Source: Kitasatospora sp. Root107 (GTDB taxonomy: Bacteria > Actinomycetota > Actinomycetes > Streptomycetales > Streptomycetaceae). From it: a stretch of 39,000 nucleotides of DNA. The stretch is taken from the NCBI RefSeq assembly GCF_001424875.1, contig NZ_LMCT01000004.1:95470-134469 (forward strand), given 5' to 3'. The notes beneath the pieces were generated by a model. The model searched no databases, was not told the origin of the DNA, and worked only from the letters and a program-made list of their open reading frames with translations. The position numbers and the translations under genes are program-made. Below, piece after piece: positions 25,519 to 33,657 of the stretch; positions within the stretch are counted from its first letter, which is position 1, and each line of letters begins with the position of its first letter.

Positions 25519-26169
25519 ATGATCAAGCCGATAGAACTGGTGATATTCGACTGCGACGGCGTGCTGGTGGACAGCGAGCGGATCGCCCTCCGGCTGCAGG
25601 TCGCGCTGGGCGCCGAATTCGGCTGGCCGCTCAGCGAGGACGAGGTGATCGACCGGTTCATCGGCCGCTCCAGCGTCTCCATCAAGGAGCAGATCGCCGA
25701 GCGGCTCGGTGCGTCGACGGCGACCCTCTGGTGGGAGCAGCTGATCGAGCGTCACGAGGTGGAGGTGGACGCCGGGATCACCGCCGTGGACGGCCTGCCC
25801 GAGGCGCTCGGCGCGATCACCCTGCCGACCTGCGTCGCGTCCAGCGGCTCGCACGAGAAGATGCGGCACACCCTCGGCCGCACCGGCCTCTACGACCACT
25901 TCGCGGGCCGGATCTTCAGCGCCTCGGAGGTCGCCCACGGCAAGCCCGCCCCGGACCTGTTCCTGCTGGCCGCCGAGCGGATGGGCGTCGACCCGGACGC
26001 CTGCGCGGTGGTCGAGGACAGCCGCCCGGGTGTCCAGGCGGCCCGCGCTGCCGGGATGCGGGCGTTCGGCTACGCGGGCGGCCTGACCCGTGCCGAGCGG
26101 CTCGAAGGTCCTGGCACCGTGGTCTTCGATGACATGCGCGCTCTGCCCGGGCTTCTCGCGGAGCGGTAG
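25519..26169 (+). CDS. HAD family hydrolase (phosphatase/phosphomutase-like)
   Basis: The 216-residue enzyme has all HAD motifs. Motif I is FDCDGVLVDS with nucleophile Asp and the DxD pair. Motif II is CVASSGS, motif III is the Lys in HGKPAPDLFLLAAERMGV, and motif IV is VVEDSRPGVQAA. The helical cap between motifs I and II is of the phosphoglycolate phosphatase/beta-phosphoglucomutase type; the substrate cannot be assigned. A TATGCT -10 box at 25507-25512 ends 6 bp before the ATG, implying a leaderless mRNA. It is divergent from the tRNA-like array and shares its short control region. Confidence 0.92.
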   Translation: MIKPIELVIFDCDGVLVDSERIALRLQVALGAEFGWPLSEDEVIDRFIGRSSVSIKEQIAERLGASTATLWWEQLIERHEVEVDAGITAVDGLPEALGAITLPTCVASSGSHEKMRHTLGRTGLYDHFAGRIFSASEVAHGKPAPDLFLLAAERMGVDPDACAVVEDSRPGVQAARAAGMRAFGYAGGLTRAERLEGPGTVVFDDMRALPGLLAER

Positions 26170-26191
26170 GAGAGGACCCGGCGGGTCGAGG

Positions 26192-26222
26192 TTGACTTGG
26201 AGTGCACTCCAAGGGGCAGGGT
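26192..26222 (+). promoter_or_regulatory. MerR-type operator-promoter of the aldo/keto reductase gene
   Basis: A perfect 18-bp palindrome, CTTGGAGTGCACTCCAAG (26196-26213), lies between a -35 TTGACT (26192-26197) and a -10-like CAGGGT (26217-26222). The spacer is 19 bp, the over-long spacing that MerR-family activators correct by untwisting DNA. No MerR gene is in the window. Confidence 0.75.
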
Positions 26223-26264
26223 GGTTTCCGCGCGATCGGTACGGCAACTGAAGGAGTGACAACT

Positions 26265-27221
26265 ATGCGGACCACCAAGCTCGGCATCGACGGCCCCGAG
26301 GTCGGCGTGATCGGTCTCGGCTGCATGGGCATGACCTGGGCGTACGACCCGAACGGGCGCGACGACGTGGCCTCGGTCGAGGTGCTGCGCACGGCGCTCG
26401 ACCTCGGCGTGACGCTGATCGACACCGCGGACGTCTACGGGCCGTACGACAACGAGGAGTTGGTCGGCAAGGGCCTGGCCGGCGGGTACCGCGAGCGCGC
26501 GGTGCTGGCCACCAAGGTCGGCCTGGTGGAGGGCAAGGACGGGGCCAGGGTCGGCAACGACGGGCGGCCGGAGCACGTGCGGCGCTCGATCGACGAGAGC
26601 CTGCGCCGGCTGGGCACCGATTACGTGGACCTCTACCAGCTGCACCGGGTCGACCCCGCGGTGCCGGTGGAGGAGACCTGGGGTGCGATGGCGGCGGCGG
26701 TCGCGGCCGGCAAGGTGCGTCATCTCGGGCTCTCCGAGGTGACGGTGGAGCAGATCGAGCGGGCCCAGGCGGTGCACCCGGTGGCCTCGGTGCAGTCGGA
26801 GCTGTCGCTCTGGACCAGGGACGCGCTCGCGGAGGTGGTGCCGTACACCGAGGCGAACGGGATCGCGTTCCTGCCGTACTCGCCGCTCGGCCGGGGCTTC
26901 CTGGCCGGCCGCTTCAGCTCGTCCGCCGATCTCCCGGCGGACGACTGGCGGTCCACCCTGCCGCGTTTCCAGGCGGACGCGCTGGCCGCCAACCAGGCGC
27001 TGGTGGACACCGTCCGCCGGATCGCTGAGCAGCACGGCGCCACCCCGGCGCAGGTCGCGCTGGCCTGGGTGGTCGCACAGGGGCAGTACGTGGTGCCGAT
27101 CCCGGGCACCAAGACGCCCAAGTACCTGGCGGACAACGCCGGTGCGGCCGACCTGACCCTGACGGCGGCCGACCTGGCGGAGCTGGACGCACTGCCCGCC
27201 CCGGTCGGCGACCGGTACTGA
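26265..27221 (+). CDS. Aldo/keto reductase
   Basis: The 318-residue enzyme has the AKR barrel and catalytic tetrad: Asp and Tyr in DTADVYGPYDNEELVGKGL, Lys in LATKVG and His in LYQLHRVDP. The C-terminal cofactor region VPIPGTKTPKYLADN fits NADP-dependent members of the YakC/general-stress type. It starts at an ATG 8 nt after AAGGAG; a further upstream in-frame ATG at 26202 lies inside the promoter palindrome and is rejected. The MerR-type operator implies induction by a small electrophile, metal or aldehyde (inference). It probably detoxifies carbonyl compounds. Confidence 0.95.
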   Translation: MRTTKLGIDGPEVGVIGLGCMGMTWAYDPNGRDDVASVEVLRTALDLGVTLIDTADVYGPYDNEELVGKGLAGGYRERAVLATKVGLVEGKDGARVGNDGRPEHVRRSIDESLRRLGTDYVDLYQLHRVDPAVPVEETWGAMAAAVAAGKVRHLGLSEVTVEQIERAQAVHPVASVQSELSLWTRDALAEVVPYTEANGIAFLPYSPLGRGFLAGRFSSSADLPADDWRSTLPRFQADALAANQALVDTVRRIAEQHGATPAQVALAWVVAQGQYVVPIPGTKTPKYLADNAGAADLTLTAADLAELDALPAPVGDRY

Positions 27222-27227
27222 GCGCGA

Positions 27228-27259
27228 GCCGAGGGCTCGGGGGGACCCGAGCCCTCGGC
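27228..27259. terminator. Perfect 14-bp stem-loop between convergent reductase genes
   Basis: Arms 27228-27241 and 27246-27259 pair perfectly over 14 bp with a GGGA tetraloop, centred in the 48-bp gap between the two stop codons. It should terminate transcription from both sides. Confidence 0.85.
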
Positions 27260-27269
27260 AGCGGGCGGA

Positions 27270-28244
27270 TCAGGCCCAGGGCAGCGCGGCCCGGGTGCGC
27301 CAGTACGCCTCGGCGGGCTCGGCCAGTGGGGCCAGGGCAGCGAGCTGCTCGGCGGAGAGAGCCGGAGCGGCGAGGTTGGAGGCCAGCTGCGCGGTGGTGA
27401 CCGCGCCCGAGAGCACGATGTCGGCCCAGGGTTGGGCAGCGGCCGCCGCCAGGGCGAGCGCGTCGCAGGACGAACCGGCCGCGTCGGCGAGGGAACGCAG
27501 CGCGGTGCTGGCGTTGCGGTCGGCGAGGCGGCCGTTGGCCATGCCCTCCTTGACCACCACGAACCAGCCCGCCGCGTGCGCTTCGGCCAGCGCGGGCCCG
27601 GCGGACGGCTCCAGCACGTTCCAGGTGGACTGCACGGCGGCGAACAGCGGGCGGCCCGCCACCGTCACGGCCAGCGCGGCCCGGATCGTCTCGGCCTGCG
27701 CGGGCCCGCTGGTGGAGAGGCCGACCCGGACGCCCTCCTCGGCCAGGGCTGCCAGCCGGTCGTGCAGGGCGGGGTCGGTGAGGGCAGGACTGTCCGGCGT
27801 GACCGAGTGCACCAGGTAGACGTTCAGCCGTGCACCCAACAGGGCACGGGACTCCTTGAGTTGACGGTCGAACACCTCCACCGAGTGTTCCTTGACCTCG
27901 TGCACGGGCACCCCGGAGGTCCGCCAGTCGGCGGTGTACGTGTAACCCCACTTGCTGCCCACCACCACGTCGGTGGCTTCGGGGTGCGCGGCCAGCCACT
28001 CGCCGACGAACTCCTCGGCGCGGCCGTACGACCGTGCGGCGTCGAAGTACCGGACCCCGGCCGCGTTCGCGGCGTCCAGCAGCCTGTGCGTCCGCTCCCG
28101 CAGAGCAGCCACGGTACGTTCGGCCGGGAGGTCGAGGTCGCGGCCGAGCGTGATGTAGCCGGGGCGCCCGACCGCAGCCGTACCCAGGCCGAACCGGGCG
28201 GGCGACGGGCTGACGGTGGGTCCGGTGGCAGACGCGGTCGGCAC
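27270..28244 (-). CDS. Aldo/keto reductase, second copy of different subfamily
   Basis: The 324-residue protein has the tetrad residues in YFDAARSYGRAEEFVGEWL (Asp, Tyr), VVGSKWGYTYT (Lys) and LNVYLVHSVTP (His). It differs strongly from the neighbouring AKR and resembles members of the oxidoreductase class with a long SKWGYTYTADW segment. The GTG start at 28244 follows AAAGGA by 8 nt; the longer frame to 28304 adds a basic stretch without a binding site. TAGGGT at 28308-28303 is a possible -10 box. The substrate is unknown. Confidence 0.9.
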   Translation of the reverse strand: MPTASATGPTVSPSPARFGLGTAAVGRPGYITLGRDLDLPAERTVAALRERTHRLLDAANAAGVRYFDAARSYGRAEEFVGEWLAAHPEATDVVVGSKWGYTYTADWRTSGVPVHEVKEHSVEVFDRQLKESRALLGARLNVYLVHSVTPDSPALTDPALHDRLAALAEEGVRVGLSTSGPAQAETIRAALAVTVAGRPLFAAVQSTWNVLEPSAGPALAEAHAAGWFVVVKEGMANGRLADRNASTALRSLADAAGSSCDALALAAAAAQPWADIVLSGAVTTAQLASNLAAPALSAEQLAALAPLAEPAEAYWRTRAALPWA

Positions 28245-28397
28245 GGTGAGAGTCCTTTCGGCGGATCCGGAAGGGGCGGCTGCGGTACGCCGCCCGTATC
28301 GCACCCTATGCCACCGACCGCCTCTGACCTGGGCCGGAATGCCGCTGAGCCTGACCTCCGCCCGGGCACCTTCGGTACGGAGATCAAGCTCAGGCCG

Positions 28398-29000
28398 TCA
28401 GACGGTACGGACCCAGATCAGCTTGCGGCCGGTCTCGGCGGGGGCGGTCGGGGTGCAGTCGTCGATCCGGTCGAGCCGGTAGCCGAGCCGCTGGGGGACG
28501 GCGGCGCTGGGCTGGTTGCTCTCGTCGCAGTGGATCTCCACCCGGGTGATGCCGGGCAGTGCGAGGGCGACCTCGGTGAGCCGGGCGGCCGCGGCGGTGG
28601 CGATGCCCCGGCGGGTGTGGTCGGCGGCGACCCAGTAACCGATCTCCAGCGCGCCCGGCCCGATCCGGCCGTGCAGGCCGAACGCGCCCACCACGCTGCC
28701 GGGTTGGTCGTCCAGGCCGACCAGGTACATGAAGTCGGTGCCCTGGTCCCAGGCGGTCACTCCGGCCTGGGCGAGCTCTCTGGAGAGTTCGGGCGTGGGG
28801 GCCTCGGCAGCCCACGGCATCCACGGCTGCAGGTGCGCCAGGTTGGCGACGACGGCCGCGTTCAGCGGACCGGCGTCGGCCAGCGCCCGGCGGCGCAGGG
28901 ACACCCCGCCGGGCAGGGCGATCAGTTCGGGCGGCCGGCCGGTAGTGATGGGGGCAGCGGCCTCAGGGCCGGGGGCGGGCTCGTGGGTGGTCTCGCTCAT
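28398..29000 (-). CDS. GNAT N-acetyltransferase (RimJ/RimL-like)
   Basis: The 200-residue protein shows the GNAT fold of the RimL type: SLRRRALADAGPLNAAVVANL at the N-terminus, the central strand LEIGYWVAADHTRRGIATAAAARLTEVAL with the acetyl-CoA pyrophosphate loop (RRGIAT), and the late motif VEIHCDESNQPSAAVPQRLGY. These enzymes acetylate protein N-termini, amino acids or antibiotics; the substrate is unknown. A GATAAT -10 box (29012-29007) ends 7 bp before the ATG, so the mRNA is probably leaderless. The 153-bp gap downstream holds no gene. Confidence 0.92.
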   Translation of the reverse strand: MSETTHEPAPGPEAAAPITTGRPPELIALPGGVSLRRRALADAGPLNAAVVANLAHLQPWMPWAAEAPTPELSRELAQAGVTAWDQGTDFMYLVGLDDQPGSVVGAFGLHGRIGPGALEIGYWVAADHTRRGIATAAAARLTEVALALPGITRVEIHCDESNQPSAAVPQRLGYRLDRIDDCTPTAPAETGRKLIWVRTV

Positions 29001-29085
29001 GAGCGGATTATCCCCTCGGTGCCGCGCCCCCGACCAGGTATTTTCTCGCTGAGCGGAGACTGCTTCCGGATAACCGGACGGTCGG

Positions 29086-29760
29086 TCAGAGGCGGATCAG
29101 CACGTCGTCCAGCGGCTTGCGGTGCAGGTCAGGGACCCGCGCCCCGTCCGCCGGGTAGCCGACCGGGATGACGTAGGCGGCCCGCTCCTCGCTCGGCCGC
29201 TCGCAGACCTCGTTCAGGAAGCGCATCGGGCTGGGCGTGTGGGTCAGCGTCACCAGTCCGGCCTGGTGCAGGGTGGCGAGCAGGAAGCCGACCGCGATGC
29301 CGACCGACTCCTTGGTGTAGTACGGCCGGGGTGAGTCCGGCCCCTTGTGCACCTCGAACACCACGATCACGGCCGGGGCGTCCTCCAGGAACGGCTTCTG
29401 CCAGTCCGTCCCGATCGGGGCCAGCGCGGCCAGCCACTCCTCCGAGGCGCGGTGCGCGTAGAACTCCCGCTCCTCGGTCTCGGCCGCCTCGCGGAGCCGT
29501 CGCTTCCGCTCCGGGTCGGTGATCACCACGAACCGCCAGGGCTGAACGTGCGCCCCGCTGGGGGCAGTTGAGGCGGTACGGATCGCCCAGTCGATCACCC
29601 CGTCGGGGACCGGGCGGGTCGAATAGTCGCGGACGGTCCGGCGGAGCGCCATCACGTCGTGGAAGGACCTGCTGCGGGTCTCCGCCTCGTGGGTGGGGAC
29701 CGTCATCGGGCGGAGCGGCACGGTGGGGTAGGTGGCCGCTGGCGCTGTGCTGTCAACCAT
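29086..29760 (-). CDS. Nitroreductase-fold flavoprotein, iodotyrosine deiodinase (IYD)-like
   Basis: The 224-residue protein is a nitroreductase-fold FMN enzyme of the IYD branch. The FMN-binding RRTVRDYSTRPVP (40-52) and TASTAPSGAHVQPWRFVVI (62-80) are as in vertebrate IYD. The lid residues that clamp halotyrosine are Glu97, Tyr101 and Lys122, with spacings of 4 and 21 that match Glu157, Tyr161 and Lys182 of the human enzyme. The sequence GLVTLTHTPSPMRFL corresponds to the region carrying the flavin-contacting Thr, and VPDLHRKPLDDVL ends the protein as in IYD. It probably removes halogen reductively from halotyrosines or similar phenols. ATG at 29760 is chosen; GTG at 29772 is in frame too. 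Neither has a clear ribosome binding site. Confidence 0.85.
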   Translation of the reverse strand: MVDSTAPAATYPTVPLRPMTVPTHEAETRSRSFHDVMALRRTVRDYSTRPVPDGVIDWAIRTASTAPSGAHVQPWRFVVITDPERKRRLREAAETEEREFYAHRASEEWLAALAPIGTDWQKPFLEDAPAVIVVFEVHKGPDSPRPYYTKESVGIAVGFLLATLHQAGLVTLTHTPSPMRFLNEVCERPSEERAAYVIPVGYPADGARVPDLHRKPLDDVLIRL

Positions 29761-29775
29761 GGCCGACAGCACAGC
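29744..29775. repeat. 11-bp inverted repeat straddling the IYD-like start codon
   Basis: GCTGTGCTGTC (29744-29754) is perfectly complementary to GACAGCACAGC (29765-29775), and the ATG at 29760-29758 sits in the 10-bp spacer. It could be an operator or an mRNA hairpin hiding the start. Confidence 0.4.
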
Positions 29776-29830
29776 ACATGACGGCGCCTCAGCGGAAGGT
29801 CTGGACCACAGATCCGTCAGACCGCCCCGG

Positions 29831-31468
29831 CTAGAGCTCCTGCACCCGGCCGCCGGAGACCTCCAGGCGGCGGTTGACCGTCACCGCCTCCAGCATCCGG
29901 CGGTCGTGGGTGACCAGCAGCAGGGTGCCGGTGTAGGAGGAGAGGGCGGCCTCCAACTGCTCGATGGCCGGCAGGTCCAGGTGGTTGGTCGGCTCGTCCA
30001 GCACCAGCAGGTTGACGCCCCGGCCCTGGAGCAGGGCCAGCGCGGCCCTGGTCCGCTCGCCGGGGGAGAGGGTGTGGGCCGGGCGCAGCACGTGGGCCGC
30101 CTTGAGGCCGAACTTGGCCAGCAGGGTGCGGCCCTCCTCCGGGGAGAGGTCGGGCACCGCAGCCTGGAAGGCGTCCAGCAGGGGTTCCTCGCCGAAGAAC
30201 AGGCCACGTGCCTGGTCGACCTCGCCGACCAGCACGCCGGAGCCCAGGGTGGCGCTGCCGTCGGTGAGTTCGAGCCGGCCGAGCAGGGCGGCCAGCAGGG
30301 TGGACTTGCCCGCGCCGTTGGCCCCGGTGATGGCCACCCGGTCCGCCCAGTCGATCTGCAGGTCCACCGGGCCGAACGAGAACTCGCCGCGCTCGGCCTT
30401 TGCCCCGCGCAGGGTGGCGACCACCGATCCTGAGCGCGGGGCGGCGGCGATCTCCATCCGCAGGTCCCACTCCTTGCGCGGCTCCTCGACCACGTCGAGG
30501 CGCTCGATCATGCGCTGGGTCTGCCGGGCCTTGGCGGCCTGCTTCTCGGTCGACTCGGCGCGCATCGCGCGGCCGATCTTGTCGTTGTCGCTGGACTTGC
30601 GGCGGGCGTTGCGGACGCCGGTCTCCATCCAGCCCCGCTGCATCCTGGCCCGCGACTCCAGGCCGGCCTTGGTGTCGGCGAACTCCTCGTACTCCTCGCG
30701 CGCGTGCCGCCGGGCCACCGCGCGCTCCTCCAGGTAGGCGTCGTAGCCGCCGCCGAAGTGGTTCACCTGCTGCTGGGCGAGGTCCAGCTCCAGCACCCGG
30801 GTCACCGTGCGGGTGAGGAACTCGCGGTCGTGGCTGATCAGCACGGTGCCAGCGCGCAGGCCCTTGACGAAGGACTCCAGCCGCTCCAGACCGTCGAGGT
30901 CGAGGTCGTTGGTCGGCTCGTCGAGCAGGAAGACGTCGTACCGGGAGAGCAGCAGCGAGGCCAGCCCGGCCCGGGCCGCCTGGCCGCCGGAGAGCGCGGT
31001 CATCGGCAGGTCCAGGCCGACCTTCAACCCGAGCGAGCCGGCCACCTCCTCGGCGCGCTCGTCCAGATCCGCGCCACCGAGGTCGAGCCAGCGGTCGAGA
31101 CCGGTCGCGTACGCGTCGTCGGCACCCGGGCGCCCCTCGACCAGACCCTCGGTGGCCTCGTCCAGCGCGGCCTGGGCGGCGGCCACACCGGTGCGGCGGG
31201 CCAGGAAGTCGCGGACCGACTCGCCGGGGCGGCGCTCGGGCTCCTGCGGCAGGTGGCCGACGTTGGCGCTCGGCGGGCTCAGCTTGAGCGAACCGCTCTC
31301 GGGGGTGCTCAGACCGGCCATCAACCGGAGCAGGGTCGACTTGCCCGCCCCGTTGGCCCCGACCAGGCCGACCACGTCGCCGGGGGCGACGACCAGGTCC
31401 AGGCCGGAGAAGAGGATGCGGTCGCCGTGGCCGGCGCTGAGGTCCTTGACTACGAGAGTGGCGCTCAT
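29831..31468 (-). CDS. ABC-F family ATPase (ribosome-associated, no membrane domain)
   Basis: The 545-residue protein has two ABC domains in one chain and no membrane helix. Each has Walker A GANGAGKST, and the signatures are LSGGQAARAGL and LSPGERTRAAL (Pro replacing Gly in the second). Walker B and following residues are LLDEPTNDLD and VLDEPTNHLD. The charged linker between domains (residues about 240-320) is helical and rich in Arg/Lys/Glu, as expected for an element entering the ribosomal E site. ABC-F proteins act in translation or antibiotic protection. The ATG at 31468 follows GGGGA. It is divergent from a second, dissimilar ABC-F gene. Confidence 0.93.
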   Translation of the reverse strand: MSATLVVKDLSAGHGDRILFSGLDLVVAPGDVVGLVGANGAGKSTLLRLMAGLSTPESGSLKLSPPSANVGHLPQEPERRPGESVRDFLARRTGVAAAQAALDEATEGLVEGRPGADDAYATGLDRWLDLGGADLDERAEEVAGSLGLKVGLDLPMTALSGGQAARAGLASLLLSRYDVFLLDEPTNDLDLDGLERLESFVKGLRAGTVLISHDREFLTRTVTRVLELDLAQQQVNHFGGGYDAYLEERAVARRHAREEYEEFADTKAGLESRARMQRGWMETGVRNARRKSSDNDKIGRAMRAESTEKQAAKARQTQRMIERLDVVEEPRKEWDLRMEIAAAPRSGSVVATLRGAKAERGEFSFGPVDLQIDWADRVAITGANGAGKSTLLAALLGRLELTDGSATLGSGVLVGEVDQARGLFFGEEPLLDAFQAAVPDLSPEEGRTLLAKFGLKAAHVLRPAHTLSPGERTRAALALLQGRGVNLLVLDEPTNHLDLPAIEQLEAALSSYTGTLLLVTHDRRMLEAVTVNRRLEVSGGRVQEL

Positions 31469-31505
31469 GATGTCCCCGATCCTATCCGGCCTGCCGGAAA
31501 ACCCT

Positions 31506-31745
31506 TTGCGGGGCGGTCCGGCGGCTGCGTAATCTCGATCCCGGCCCACAAGCGATCCGAAGACTGGAGAAGGCCGTTGCTCTACTGAGGTCCTGAGACA
31601 CCGCCCCCCGCTGACATCCTTCGCGGGCGTGCGTGCCGTCGACCTCGGTGGTGAGCCCCCTCTCGTGGTGCCTCCCCCTCCTGCGGCGCAGCGGTGTCTC
31701 CCCGTGCTCGTTCCCATCACGGCGACCACTCCCGGGAGGCCATCC
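31506..31745 (+). promoter_or_regulatory. Promoter and long structured leader of the second ABC-F gene
   Basis: TTGCGG (31506-31511) and TAATCT (31530-31535) are spaced 18 bp, giving a 5' UTR of about 200 nt. In it GAGACACCGC (31595-31604) pairs with GCGGTGTCTC (31691-31700), and GGAGAA precedes a 3-codon TTG-CTC-TAC-TGA frame at 31577-31588. Resistance ABC-F genes are often controlled by leader-peptide attenuation, so this is a candidate attenuator. Confidence 0.45.
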
Positions 31746-33353
31746 ATGGCACAACCCAGCTCTTCCATCCGCTGCACCGACCTCGGCTTCGAGTGGCCGG
31801 ACGGCCGCAGTGTGCTGCACGACTTCCAGCTCGTGGTCGGTCCCGGCCGCACCGGTCTGATCGGCCTGAACGGGGCGGGCAAGTCCACCCTGCTCAGGCT
31901 GCTCGCCGGAGAGCTCTCCCCGACCGCGGGAAGCATCCGGATCGGCGGCGAACTCGGCTATCTGCCCCAGGACTTGACCCTGGACACCGCCCAGCGGGTG
32001 GACCAGGCGCTCGGCATCGCGGCGGCCCGCACGGCTCTGCACGCGATCGAGTCCGGCGACACCGACGAGCGGCACTTCACCGCGATCGGTGAGGACTGGG
32101 ACGTCGAGGAGCGCGCGGTCGCCACCCTGGCGAAGCTCGGCCTCGGCCGGCTCGACCTGGACCGTACGGTCGGCGGGCTCTCCGGCGGCGAGGCGGTGCT
32201 GCTGCACCTGGCCGCGCTGCTGCTGCGCCGACCGGACGTGCTGCTGCTCGACGAGCCGACCAACAACCTGGACCGGCGGGCCCGTTCGCTGCTGTACGAG
32301 GCGGTGGCGGCCTGGCCCGGGGTGATGGTCATCGTCAGTCACGACCGTGAACTGCTCCAGTACGTGGACCGGATCGCCGATCTGCGGGACGGCGCGGTCA
32401 CCTGGTACGGCGGCAACTTCGCCGACTACGAACGGACCCTGGCAGCCCAGCAGGAGACCGCCGAACGGCTGGTCAGGGCGGCCGAGTCCGACGTGCATCG
32501 GCAGCAGCGCGATCTGGCCGACGCCCGTATCCGTCTGGAACGGAGCGCCAGTTACGGCAAGCGGAAGTCGATCCAGCGCAACGACCCGAAGATCCTCGCG
32601 GGTGCGTTCAAGCGCCGGGCCGAGGAGACGGCGGGCCGGCTGAAGGGGATGCACACCGACCGCCTCAACGAGGCCAAGGAGCGGCTGACCGCCGCCGAGG
32701 ACGCGGTCAGGGACGACGCCGAGATCCGGATCGACCTGCCCCGGACGGCCGTCCCGGACGGGCGGACGGTGCTCAGCATGGACCAGGTCCGGCTGGCGTA
32801 CGGCAGCCGGGTCAGCCTGGAGCTGCGCGGGGCGGAGCGGATCGCCCTGGTCGGGCGGAACGGCTCGGGCAAGTCCACCCTGCTGCGCACCATCGCCGGT
32901 GAACTCCGGCCGCTGGCAGGGGAGATGTCCGTACCGGTGCCGGTCCGTCACCTGCCGCAGCGGCTGGACCTGCTGGACGACTCGCTCTCGGTGGCGGGCA
33001 ACGTCAAGGTGTACGCGCCGTCGGCGGGGGACAACGCGATCCGGGCCAGGCTGGCCCGGTTCCAGTTCCGGGGCGGGCGGGCCGACCAGCAGGCCGGCAC
33101 GCTCTCCGGCGGCGAGCGGTTCCGGGCCACCCTGGCCGCGCTGCTGCTGGCCGACCCACCGCCGCAACTGCTGCTGCTGGACGAGCCGACCAACAACCTG
33201 GACCTGGCCAGCGTGCGCCAGCTCACCCAGGCGCTGGCCGGATACCAGGGGGCGCTGGTGGTGGCCAGCCACGACCTGCCGTTCCTGCGCGGGATCGGCA
33301 TCACCCGCTGGCTCGAACTCGACGGCGAGCTGCGAGCGGTCGAGCCGATGTGA
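31746..33353 (+). CDS. ABC-F family ATPase, second copy
   Basis: The 535-residue protein contains two ABC domains: Walker [10 protein letters not shown] and GRNGSGKST, signatures [11 protein letters not shown] and [11 protein letters not shown], and Walker B ending [11 protein letters not shown] twice. The linker ([22 protein letters not shown] and on) is helical and basic ([14 protein letters not shown]). It belongs to the Streptomyces ABC-F group related to antibiotic-resistance members; whether it protects ribosomes from a drug cannot be told from sequence. The ATG follows GGGAGG by 5 nt. Its long leader suggests inducible expression. A hairpin at 33384-33416 may end its transcript. Confidence 0.93.
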   Translation: MAQPSSSIRCTDLGFEWPDGRSVLHDFQLVVGPGRTGLIGLNGAGKSTLLRLLAGELSPTAGSIRIGGELGYLPQDLTLDTAQRVDQALGIAAARTALHAIESGDTDERHFTAIGEDWDVEERAVATLAKLGLGRLDLDRTVGGLSGGEAVLLHLAALLLRRPDVLLLDEPTNNLDRRARSLLYEAVAAWPGVMVIVSHDRELLQYVDRIADLRDGAVTWYGGNFADYERTLAAQQETAERLVRAAESDVHRQQRDLADARIRLERSASYGKRKSIQRNDPKILAGAFKRRAEETAGRLKGMHTDRLNEAKERLTAAEDAVRDDAEIRIDLPRTAVPDGRTVLSMDQVRLAYGSRVSLELRGAERIALVGRNGSGKSTLLRTIAGELRPLAGEMSVPVPVRHLPQRLDLLDDSLSVAGNVKVYAPSAGDNAIRARLARFQFRGGRADQQAGTLSGGERFRATLAALLLADPPPQLLLLDEPTNNLDLASVRQLTQALAGYQGALVVASHDLPFLRGIGITRWLELDGELRAVEPM

Positions 33354-33383
33354 GCCGGTGACCGGTCGCCGTGACGGGATCCG

Positions 33384-33429
33384 CCGGAGGGGTACTGCTG
33401 TCTGGTACCCCTCCGGTACCGTGTTTTTC
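33384..33429 (+). promoter_or_regulatory. 12-bp inverted repeat overlapping the antitoxin promoter
   Basis: CCGGAGGGGTAC (33384-33395) pairs perfectly with GTACCCCTCCGG (33405-33416). A TACCGT -10 box follows at 33417-33422, placing transcription start at the ATG, with a T5 run between. GGTAC recurs at 33391, 33404 and 33415. It may be an autoregulatory operator, and also act as terminator for the upstream ABC-F gene. Confidence 0.5.
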
Positions 33430-33657
33430 ATGCCAGCGCTCAACATCGAGTACACCGAGCTCGAACTCGCCGCGATCCGCGAGGCGGCCGCCGCCGACGG
33501 CAAGAGCGTGAAGGCGTACGTACACGATCTGAGCGTCCGTGAGCAGCAGCGCCGGACCTTCGTGGAGCACGCGGTGGCGTTCTGGCACGAGCACCTCGAC
33601 GAGTTCGACGCGGCCTTCCCCGAGGACGCCCCGGCCGACAAGGGCTCCGCCGCGTGA
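33430..33657 (+). CDS. Putative antitoxin, ribbon-helix-helix-like
   Basis: The 75-residue protein starts with a strand followed by two helices (ALNIEYTELELAAIREAAAADG, then KSVKAYVHDLSV), as in ribbon-helix-helix DNA-binding proteins. An acidic C-terminal half follows (HLDEFDAAFPEDAPADKG) that would bind a toxin. It overlaps the next gene by 4 nt (GTGA), the usual antitoxin-toxin order. The ATG has no ribosome binding site and is probably leaderless. Confidence 0.8.
   Translation: MPALNIEYTELELAAIREAAAADGKSVKAYVHDLSVREQQRRTFVEHAVAFWHEHLDEFDAAFPEDAPADKGSAA

Noticed and set aside
31629..31745. In-frame N-terminal extension of the second ABC-F protein
   Set aside because: It is proline-rich, lacks a ribosome binding site, and the ATG at 31746 follows GGGAGG. 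The bases are better explained as a leader.
33629..33657. Separate start for the toxin upstream of 33654
   Set aside because: The GTG at 33654 overlaps the antitoxin stop as GTGA, the normal coupled arrangement.
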